A stretch of DNA of 64,000 nucleotides from the NCBI RefSeq assembly GCF_021869535.1, contig NW_026262581.1, forward strand, positions 117,208,771 through 117,272,770. Direction: 5' to 3'. The first letter of the stretch is position 1; each line of letters opens with the position of its first letter. A model generated the notes under the pieces. The model saw only the letters and a program-made list of their open reading frames with translations. It had not been told where the DNA came from and did not search any database. Source of the DNA: Mytilus californianus (lineage: Eukaryota; Mollusca; Bivalvia; Mytilida; Mytilidae). Shown in pieces: positions 55,187 through 64,000 of this stretch. Both the position numbers and the translations under genes were made by a program.

Positions 55187-58100
55187 GGCGGGTCCAAGAA
55201 TTTTCACAAGGGGGCGTTCTTCCTCAAAATAGAAGAAATACCGACGAGTGGCATATTTTTTCCAATCAAAGGGGATGCGTCCTCTTCGCCCTTCCCCCTG
55301 AATCCGCCACTGATCTTGTAGTTACGACATAGTTGATCAATTAACAACTTTGTACAAACTTTGTCGTTCCAAAATATGAAATGGAAAGTGTTTCTCATTC
55401 CTTAAACTGGGAACATGTTATGATATTTTGTGTACAAAGTAAATCTTAATCAGTGTTTCAAGTGAAACAAGATAATAATTTATTTTTGTGATTTCTGCTA
55501 AAAAAGAAATGTATTTTAGAATATCTAAATAATTGAAATCTGATATGGATTAGACTTTGAAAAGTGAAACTTTTTTTCTGTTTACTTTGTACTATAAATT
55601 TAGGTAAATCTCTCCTCGATTTATCTTCTTCTGAGGATATTTTTCTTGATGGGAAGAAAAGCAACTAATCTTTACTCAATAACCCTTTCATGTATGATTT
55701 TTCATAAACCGATTTAAAAGTACAACAAACGGCACTAAAACTGTAGGAGATGTAGGTTATCTTGGTTTTACGTCATTAAGACAGCAATCGTACGACAAAA
55801 ACAATCCAAGGACATCTAGAGAGCAACATGTAGTTTTCCACAATAGATAGGTGTCTACACAATATGTCAAGTTTTAAATCCTCATGAATTTATATAAAAA
55901 TTGTGAATATATTTAACAGAAACAATAAAACATCTGCCATTAAATCGCAATTTCCAAATAATCTAGGAGGAAGCCTCAATATCTAAAAAGTTAATAATTT
56001 AAAAGTTACCAACCTTTTATTACTCAGATGCGTATTTCACCCTTTCGTTATCTACAAGATAACATTCATAGGAGCCGTGAATTGAATATCGTCCGCAAAT
56101 TTCAAAAACGTTCATGTACATTGATGGTGTCATATTTATTGTCCAATCAAATTGGTATATATCATTTAATCTGCACGGTCGGGGTGACCCTTTAACCCGA
56201 ACTCCTACGTCGTTCGGGTCCAGTAGGGTCATCTAAGCCGTTCAGATTAGATATATATATACCGATTTGCTTGGTCAATAACTTTAACTAAAAGTCATTT
56301 CTTTTTGCAAACAAGCATGGTTTCCCAATGACGGAATTTTTATGTAGGTTGTATTTTTTAATTCACCTATAGCTGTACAATGTAACCTATGGAAATGCAA
56401 CAAGAGTATAAATATCAATAACCGAAAATTATACAATAGCTATCTATGGTATAATTTTCACAATTATACCATGGTTTTGTTGTATTTGGTATTCGAAAAG
56501 AAAAAAAGAAAGATAGCAAGGCCTATCCGAGGCCGCCTGAATTTTTTGAAATAGGAACAACAGAGTCAGTGTGGGGCCACTAAGCTAAACTGCCCGCTTT
56601 GCACCAGCCAATATAAATGAATGCCTAGGGAGGGAATCGAACCCACATACACCAACTCCGTTGTCCTATATTTTTAAATGCACGAAAATTCGATTCAAGA
56701 ACAAAGTTTAAAAAAAAACGTATATATAAATGTATTATCATATTATACTTGAAAATATAATTCGATTTTCGGTTATTGAGATGTATACTTGGATTGTAGT
56801 CCCTTAGGCTCAACTGTATAGCTACATGTAAAGGTTGAAATTTGCTGTGGCGGCTTTTTTAAGGGGGAAGGAGGGGGAAGGCATGGCGGGTCCAAGAATT
56901 TTCACAAGGGGGCGTTCTTCCTCAAAATAGAAGAAATACCGACGAGTGGCATATTTTTTCCAATCAAAGGGGATGCGTCCTCTTCGCCCTTCCCCCTGAA
57001 TCCGCCACTGATCTTGTAGTTACGACATAGTTGATCAATTAACAACTTTGTACAAACTTCGTCGTTCCAAAATATGAAATGGAAAGTGTTTCTCATTCCT
57101 TAAACTGGGAACATGTTATGATATTTTGTGTACAAAGTAAATCTTAATCAGTGTTTCAAGTGAAACAAGATAATAATTTATTTTTGTGATTTCTGCTAAA
57201 AAAGAAATGTATTTTAGAATATCTAAATAATTGAAATCTGATATGGATTAGACTTTGAAAAGTGAAACTTTTTTTCTGTTTACTTTGTACTATAAATTTA
57301 GGTAAATCTCTCCTCGATTTATCTTCTTCTGAGGATATTTTTCTTGATGGGAAGAAAAGCAACTAATCTTTACTCAATAACCCTTTCATGTATGATTTTT
57401 CATAAACCGATTTAAAAGTACAACAAACGGCACTAAAACTGTAGGAGATGTAGGTTATCTTGGTTTTACGTCATTAAGACAGCAATCGTACGACAAAAAC
57501 AATCCAAGGACATCTAGAGAGCAACATGTAGTTTTCCACAATAGATAGGTGTCTACACAATATGTCAAGTTTTAAATCCTCATGAATTTATATAAAAATT
57601 GTGAATATATTTAACAGAAACAATAAAACATCTGCCATTAAATCGCAATTTCCAAATAATCTAGGAGGAAGCCTCAATATCTAAAAAGTTAATAATTTAA
57701 AAGTTACCAACCTTTTATTACTCAGATGCGTATTTCACCCTTTCGTTATCTACAAGATAACATTCATAGGAGCCGTGAATTGAATATCGTCCGCAAATTT
57801 CAAAAACGTTCATGTACATTGATGGTGTCATATTTATTGTCCAATCAAATTGGTATATATCATTTAATCTGCACGGTCGGGGTGACCCTTTAACCCGAAC
57901 TCCTACGTCGTTCGGGTCCAGTAGGGTCATCTAAGCCGTTCAGATTAGATATATATATACCGATTTGCTTGGTCAATAACTTTAACTAAAAGTCATTTCT
58001 TTTTGCAAACAAGCATGGTTTCCCAATGACGGAATTTTTATGTAGGTTGTATTTTTTAATTCACCTATAGCTGTACAATGTAACCTATGGAAATGCAACA

Positions 58101-58582
58101 AGAGTATAAATATCAATAACCGAAAATTATACAATAGCTATCTATGGTATAATTTTCACAATTATACCATGGTTTTGTTGTATTTGGTATTCGAAAAGAA
58201 AAAAAGAAAGATAGCAAGGCCTATCCGAGGCCGCCTGAATTTTTTGAAATAGGAACAACAGAGTCAGTGTGGGGCCACTAAGCTAAACTGCCCGCTTTGC
58301 ACCAGCCAATATAAATGAATGCCTAGGGAGGGAATCGAACCCACATACACCAACTCCGTTGTCCTATATTTTTAAATGCACGAAAATTCGATTCAAGAAC
58401 AAAGTTTAAAAAAAAACGTATATATAAATGTATTATCATATTATACTTGAAAATATAATTCGATTTTCGGTTATTGAGATGTATACTTGGATTGTAGTCC
58501 CTTAGGCTCAACTGTATAGCTACATGTAAAGGTTGAAATTTGCTGTGGCGGCTTTTTTAAGGGGGAAGGAGGGGGAAGGCAT
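55187..58582 (+). repeat. Near-perfect 1,698-bp tandem duplication
   Basis: Copy 1 is 55187-56884 and copy 2 is 56885-58582, offset 1,698 bp throughout. The only difference noticed is T at 55362 versus C at 57060. The unit begins GGCGGGTCCAAGAATTTTCA, holds a GC-rich dispersed element (first about 132 bp), a SINE-body relative (56363-56460 in copy 1), a tRNA-like B box (GGGTTCGATTCCC on the minus strand near 56640) and ends in a GGGGGAAGG-rich stretch. The junction shows at most 1 bp of microhomology. No real gene in the unit; identical small frames in both copies follow from the duplication. Confidence 0.97.
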
Positions 58583-58700
58583 GCCCCTTTCAAGAAGCTT
58601 TATATATGGTAAATGCATAGATATTTCGTATAATTACTGCAAATGTTGGATGACTAGACCCCCCCTCCTTTTCAAAATCCTGGATCCGTATCCGATTTTA
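58570..58700. repeat. GC-rich dispersed element at the duplication's right edge
   Basis: GGCATGCCCCTTTCAAGAAG through AGACCCCCCCTCC to AAAATCCTGGATCCGTATCC resembles 6600-6720 in the same orientation (CCGCCCCCTTACGGAG ... ATCCTGGATTCGCACC). Confidence 0.5.
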
Positions 58701-59369
58701 TATACATCTTAATTTAACGATTTGCTTAAGTAATAACTATAATGTTGGGCCGTTGAGAATAGAAAGCGTCTGGTTACTCTAAATAATGGTGAACTTTTTG
58801 TTTAAATTATCTATAGTCTACATGTGATCTTTAATCGTGATCATTTTGAAATCCTTTTTAATTAAATTAAATTAAATGTACAACTTGGGCTTCTGGTACA
58901 AATTAAAACATAGAATGATTCATCCAAACTCTCAGAAAGATTCTTGTGAATTAAATTTCCACAGAATTATAAATTAATACCAAAAACTTAAAAACATTTC
59001 AAATATTTTGATAAAATGAAAATAAAAACTAACCCTTTGCAGTTCAACTTTAAATCTTGGTTCCAGAAATCTTTCAAATATATCTTGCGTCCATATGCAG
59101 AACATATAATTCCTTCAACAGTTTTTAGTCTGTAACGTTACCCGTCACCAATGTAGATGTGCATCCATCGCTGTCGAAAAATCTTGTCCAACTGATTTTC
59201 CCGCTGTTTCAGAAGCCCGTGCGTATTTTGGAAAGTAGGCGGAGCTTAATGTGTAAGGTCCTAAAAGGGTAATTTGACCGATTCTTATCAAAATTATTTT
59301 TGAAGTTAATAAACAAAAATATATGAAATACACATTTTTAAACAACAACATATGCAATAGGTTAAAACA

Positions 59370-59549
59370 GATATTTCATATATTTTGGTTAGTTTTGTGG
59401 TGTTTCGTAAATTATACCATAGTTTTTTGTTGAAACCCCTCGGCAACCTCATTCGACTTCGTCTCGTGAGGTTATTGCCGGGGTTTTCAACAAAAGCTAT
59501 CGTATAATTTACGAAACACCACAAAACTATTCAAAAGATATGAAATATC
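59370..59549. repeat. Long foldback repeat (about 82-bp arms)
   Basis: Left arm 59370-59451 and right arm 59466-59549 are inverted near-copies. GTTTTGTGGTGTTTCGTAAA appears on the left and its inverse TTTACGAAACACCACAAAAC on the right, followed inward by TTGAAACCCC / GGGGTTTTCAA and GGCAACCTCA / TGAGGTTATTGCC. The loop is about 14 nt. The small frames across it are not genes. A foldback or MITE-type element; target-site duplications were not identified. Confidence 0.9.
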
Positions 59550-60238
59550 TATAACTTATTTTTTTTAATACATATCTTATATATTTCATATCAAATTTTG
59601 ATATAGATAAATTTTATCTGTAATTTATCTGTACAGATAAACACAAATAATTCGCCCAAATGTAAACTTGACTCCAAAAATTTTAGTCCAATTGATACCA
59701 TGGCCACGCTTATGATTTAGCCCAAATGTCTCGCGCCCGTAATAAACCTGTTTATGCAGAACAAGAAACATATGCTTTATTGATTGTTTGATTCATATTG
59801 AATAACAACTTATTGGCCACGCCCCACTGATTACTTCCATGTCAAATGTCAGGCAGTGATGTCAAAATAATATGACGAACGACGAAAAAGCTGCAAAAGT
59901 TTTAAGATTATCCAACATTTTTATTCTTCCCGAACTTTCTGTTTTGATCAGTATCAGAGACGGATTCCATTCCAGTTTTAAATATTATTCTGTGTTATTA
60001 CATTATGGATTAGAACGTATTCATCATTGGATTATTATCTTTGGACATCATTACTTACTTTGAGCAGTATTATAACTATTCAATTTATCAAATAATCAAC
60101 TAAGATTACCACTTTTTTGTCCATGAGAAAATCAAACTAACTTAAACATGTTAAACTGATTTTTTTTTTACTTTTGAAGTTTATTAATTTACTTAACATT
60201 TTAGTAAAATCAGCCATCAGAATTGTCTTCATTGTAAA

Positions 60239-60475
60239 TTGATTGATTGATTGAATTTTTGAGCACTATTGGTTATGTCGTGGCGACCAATTTGTAGTGC
60301 CGGAAAGAACCAACTACCTTCGACAGGAAAACAGGCAATCCTAGTGGATAAAAATTGATGTCGAACGCACCTGCCACATGTGGGATTCGAACTCACTACC
60401 TCAAATTTTACAGGCTAGTTATACACTAGTTGAACATTTTAGACCACTCGGCTACTGATACCCCTCTTTACTGTA
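60239..60475 (-). repeat. tRNA-derived SINE with tetranucleotide tail
   Basis: On the minus strand: A box AGTAGCCGAGTGGTCTAAAA (near 60465-60445), B box GAGTTCGAATCCCACATGTG (near 60400-60380), a body of about 120 nt (TTGCCTGTTTTCCTGTCGAA, GGTCGCCACGACATAACCAA) and a 3' tail of CAAT repeats (TTGATTGATTGATTGAAT on the plus strand at 60239-60257). The most complete SINE in the window; 53164-53300 is a relative. Confidence 0.8.
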
Positions 60476-60479
60476 AAAG

Positions 60480-61170
60480 CGTTTTTAAAAGTGCCTAGAC
60501 TTGAAGAGTTTCATGAACTAAAAAAGGATGATATATTGCAATTAGGGCAACATTACATTTGGAAGTTAACAAATATATGTCAAAGAACACGAACATCATA
60601 CCCATAACTCAAAATCAAGTATTGCATCTCACATTTCACATATTTAAAAAATAATTAGTTTAAATTGGTGTTCCAAAACAGACACCTTAAGTTGATGCTA
60701 TAGTCGCCCTGACTTGTCCATCGTAAACTTTGCCAGATATTTACCTCTGATACTACTCAATTAATTTCAACCAAACTTGGGGTAAATGATTCTTATGGTA
60801 TTTAGTCAGTTAACAAACATGGCCACCATGGCTAAAAATGGAATATGAGTGTATGATTTGTCTTATTTATTAAAAACTTTTTTTTAAGAAATCAGAAATG
60901 GTAAAAATGCGCAGATGTCAAGATCTGTGTCTACCTATTTTCACAATTATCTCGAAAACTGTAACAGATATATAGAAAATGTAAATAGTAAAAATGAGCA
61001 TGTCCGTCGGATGGGGACGTTAAATCCGAGGTCCCGTGTTCAGGGAGTACCACGCTCTTAGCACGTTAAAGATCCTTCTCAACAAGCTCTTTTTGAATGG
61101 TCCATAAGTGACCGGATGTTTTTGCAAAATTATTTCATTCTGGTTTTTATAATTTAACTATTTGGTAATT
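60480..61170. other. Stretch without supported genes
   Basis: No exon or well-defined repeat recognised; probably intronic to the kringle locus. Confidence 0.4.
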
Positions 61171-61560
61171 TGGTTTTCATGGTCTAACTTTTGTCTAAAA
61201 TCTGTTAGTATTCATACTTTGATGATTTGAGCCTTTTTTCAATTAATGTTTTATAGTGTTTCCTTTTATGTCGTATTGTTACACCACACATGTTCAACCC
61301 CGCAACATTCTTTATGTACCTGTTTCAAGCCAGTAGCCTCTATTCTAGGGATTTTCGTTTATTTCTGTCTGCCATAATTGTTTGTTGTTTTTTGTGTTAG
61401 CATAAATCAGAAAATTGGGTTTAAAGGGTCCAATGTTGTCTTCCTAGCTAGTTGGCATATTAAAGATTAATAAACGGCATATACGGTATGAGTTTTGTTC
61501 AATGTATCAACATCCTTTGGTGGATAGTTATTCATTGGCAACCGTCCTACAAATCTCTAT
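61170..61560 (-). repeat. Dispersed repeat family A copy (minus)
   Basis: Blocks TGTTCAACCCCGCAACATTC, GTACCTGTTTCAAGCCAGTA and TGGATAGTTATTCATTGGCA match the reverse complement of 9942-10630 with decay. Confidence 0.55.
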
Positions 61561-62237
61561 TTTTATAATAAAATATGATATAAAAATTATAAGGCAATAT
61601 TCATGTAGCAGATAGGTTTTATGAACTTCATTTCAGTTTTTCATTTTTTTAACTTTCCATTTTCATCACTATTTTAGCAGCACCTAAATACACACTTTTT
61701 TGGATAATTTTATCCTGAATACAGATTATATTTCATTTTTTTCAGCAACAAAAAAATAAGGTAGTTTGAATCATAACTAATTGTTAAATATCTGTGACAT
61801 GTTTAGAAATACAGTATTGCGATTTTGCCATAGAATTTTCTTCAGCTGTAAATATACTTTATTATATTAATACACTTACTAGATCGTATGTATAATTTTT
61901 TTTTAATGTATTAAAACAGGAAGCAATATTAAGTGCACCAGAAGAGTAATCATATCACTGGAATCAGAGGAGTCAAAATAGTGATTTTTATAATTTGTAA
62001 CTTAATACTTTTTTTTTAAATTACATAGCAAACCTAAAAATTGTTCATAGTTATGTACGTGTACTTAATGCATTGTGGTGAATCGCGTCTTGTTTTTTTT
62101 TATTACCCTTTTTAAGGGAAGATTTTCTAATTTTTAACAATTTCATACTATCCATACAGACATTTTAACTTCACTTTCTTCGATATTCAAAATATTTTGA
62201 AATCCATTTAAACTGCAGTGCATTATTTCAATTTCAG

Positions 62238-62471
62238 AAGTTGATTGTTATAACCGATACAACAAGGGAATAAACTATATCGGAAATATTAGTAAAATAC
62301 CATCTGGAAAACCTTGTTTAGAGTGGAGTGAAGTGCTAAAACATCCTTTACATAACTACAGAGAGGACCATAACTACTGTCGAAATCCATTACCATCAGC
62401 AGTTGACAGACCATATTGTTATAAAGCTGGAAACAAATGGGCATTTGAAAAGTGCATCATTCCAGTCTGTG
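62238..62471 (+). CDS. Kringle domain exon 1
   Basis: Acceptor ATTTCAG ends at 62237; donor GTAAAG begins at 62472; 234 nt, phase 1 at both ends. The translation holds one whole kringle: VDCYNRYNKG, GKPCLEWSEV, HNYREDHNYCRNP, RPYCYKAGNKW, EKCIIPVCG. All six canonical cysteines are present, with the hallmark NYCRNP, PYCY, W and C-IP-C elements. The length (about 78 residues) is normal. Kringles are disulfide-bonded protein- or ligand-binding modules of secreted or membrane proteins. Phase 1-1 exons are the class that shuffles and duplicates. The next exon, 415 bp on, is another kringle. Confidence 0.93.
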
Positions 62472-62886
62472 GTAAAGTAGTAAACAAATTATAATGCCAT
62501 GAAATAAATGGAATATAGGCCATACTTATAGAAGGTTTAAGCTCCTCTTTTCTAAATAAAACAGCATTTCCGAATAAATATTAAGATATGAATAAAGCTG
62601 AAATAAATAGCTATAAAAAATATATGATAACATTTTTGGTTAAGTATGTGCGTAAAGAACTATAGTTATTACTAGTGTAACATTAAAACGGTTTGAAAAA
62701 CATTTAGGAAGGAAAAATGACAACCATTAATATTATTTAATAATATTAATTTCCAGCTTCAGAGGAATCTGCTTATATGTAAAATAAAGTTATAAAATAA
62801 AATAAAATAACTACTACTACTACTGCTAATAATTTTATGTATGTGTGCCAATTATTACTAGTTAATTGTTGATTATTGTAATATAG

Positions 62887-63108
62887 ATTGTAGAAACTCA
62901 ATACAAGACCTTGTTTACCATGGACAGATAAATATTACTAGAAGAGGTCATAATTGCATATATTGGAAAAGTGCAACTAAATACACATCAGAGGACCAGA
63001 ACTATTGCAGGACACCAGATGGAGATTCTGATAACGTGGGAGGTCCGTGGTGTTATACAGGTCTTACTGATCCACGGTGGGACCGATGTAATATACCAGT
63101 ATGTGAAA
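62887..63108 (+). CDS. Kringle domain exon 2
   Basis: Acceptor AATATAG ends at 62886; donor GTAAGT begins at 63109; 222 nt, phase 1 at both ends. Motifs: DCRNSIQDLVYHGQINIT, RGHNCIYWKS, EDQNYCRTPDGD, GGPWCYTG, PRWDRCNIPVCE. Six cysteines in kringle spacing. It differs greatly from exon 1 in sequence, so the duplication is old. The donor is strong, so the transcript continues; no third kringle was recognised in the last 890 bases. The protein could be of the multi-kringle type, or carry a further catalytic or membrane module outside the window. Confidence 0.93.
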
Positions 63109-63544
63109 GTAAGTTTTGAATATGTGTTCCGAACTTATGATTATTTGGACCTATGCGTATTGTTTGAACCTATGAGAATAATACTCGTTTGGTTATCAAC
63201 GGGCCGGACAATATGCGTGTTAAGACTATTTTATTTTTTTTAATTAATTCTTTTTTCCATCGCAGAAACACACAGCTCGTTCTCCTAACCCAAGACGGGA
63301 AAATTTACCTTTTGAATTCCTTTATCTTTGACATATTGTTATTGTTATCTTGCCTTCGACAGAGTCAATTTAAAGTGCCCTTTTCATGTCAAATTTTTCG
63401 TCCGTAAGTAAAACCACAAGCGTTTGGGGCATAGACCTCTTTTTCTTTTTTCCTTAGTGATTAAATTATTTGTTTAGAAAAAAAAATCGTCTAATTTCTA
63501 CTTATTTTCATTTCATTTATGTAACCAAAAAAGATATAAAAAAA

Positions 63545-63640
63545 TAGCCAAATCCATCTAAGGTCAACTTTGCCTGAGGGAATTGAAACCTTAGTTTCTA
63601 ATAATTTCAATTTTTTTCAACGGACAATTTTAGAAAGGTT
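63545..63640 (+). repeat. Fragment related to the 353-bp tandem repeat
   Basis: AATAGCCAAATCCATCTAAG, CAACTTTGCCTGAGGGA and ACGGACAATTTTAGAAAGG match 31625-31730. Confidence 0.7.
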
Positions 63641-64000
63641 TGTAACTGCGAGTACTTTCAAATCTGTGTTAAGTGTCTTTTTGTTGTTGGGATGTACAAG
63701 TACCCGTCCACGTCCACTTTGCGTTTTTGTTGGATGTATTTCTATTTGTATCCATCTGATGAGTAAAGCCTTTTTCAACTGATTTTTATAGTTTGTTCTT
63801 ATGTTGTACTGTTACACCACTGTCCCAGGTTAGGGGGAGGGTTGGCGCCTTCAAACTAGTTTAACCCCGCCACATTCTGTATGTGCCTGTCCCAAGTCAC
63901 GAAACTGTAATTTAGTGGTTGTCGCTGTGTTTCATATTTGTTCTTCGTTCATTATTTTGTACATAAATTAGGTCGTTAGTTTGAATTGTTTTACATTTGT
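63640..64000 (-). repeat. Dispersed repeat family A copy (minus), runs off the window
   Basis: AACTGCGAGTACTTTCAAAT, CACTGTCCCAGGTTAGGGGG, TTTAACCCCGCCACATTCTG and GTGCCTGTCCCAAGTCACG are well-preserved reverse complements of 9942-10630 blocks. Confidence 0.75.

Noticed and set aside
55204..58511. Four small minus-strand frames present twice with identical sequence, as if conserved paralogues
   Set aside because: Identity comes from the 1,698-bp DNA duplication; the frames have no motifs and cross repeat boundaries.

Overview
This is AT-rich, intron-dominated animal DNA with almost no long open frames. The repeat content points to a bivalve mollusc, most likely a Mytilus-type mussel: many Penelope-like reverse transcriptase remnants, tRNA-derived SINEs with a short tetranucleotide tail, GC-rich elements ending in a GGCGGATTCAGG-type motif, and dispersed non-autonomous repeats of kinds I associate with mussel genomes. 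No database search was possible, so the organism is an inference. There are no bacterial-style operons, no CRISPR array and no rRNA.

Host-gene content consists of small plus-strand exons. The last exon of a protein tyrosine phosphatase domain lies at 3215-3289. An EGF-like cysteine-rich exon lies at 30729-30862 and ends in a stop where its last cysteine is expected. Two complete kringle exons (62238-62471 and 62887-63108) have canonical six-cysteine patterns and phase 1-1 boundaries. Upstream of them are at least four short exons that look like signal peptides (13796, 39731, 48255, 50663) plus one damaged copy (13183). All end in a phase-1 donor, as needed to splice onto a phase-1 kringle exon. 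I read this as part of a secreted kringle-protein locus with duplicated leader exons, continuing beyond the right edge.

Mobile elements fill the rest. The most notable is at about 33.0-37.3 kb: a tyrosine-recombinase retrotransposon with reading frames in the order tyrosine recombinase with a C-terminal CCHC knuckle, reverse transcriptase/RNase H, then SGNH hydrolase. The SGNH domain and RT type resemble Ngaro/DIRS elements, but the recombinase is upstream of the RT, whereas in textbook Ngaro/DIRS elements it is the last gene. The copy carries several frameshifts. Two Penelope-like RT families are present: family 1 (27.7-29.0 kb plus, 44.3-45.6 kb minus, fragments at 7 and 46.7 kb) and family 2 (40.8-42.0 kb plus, 51.6-52.5 kb minus, a fragment at 16 kb). 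A broken Tc1/mariner-IS630-type transposase with a DD37E spacing lies at 22.2-23.3 kb beside a TA-flanked MITE.

Structural repeats include an about 11-unit, about 123-bp satellite-like array (24.37-25.64 kb), a 353-bp tandem repeat (31.47-32.2 kb), a near-perfect 1,698-bp tandem duplication (55187-58582), two long hairpins (8.1 and 59.4 kb), and two candidate terminal-inverted-repeat elements (19.05-21.10 and 54.28-54.97 kb). Long stretches without recognisable content are listed as such.
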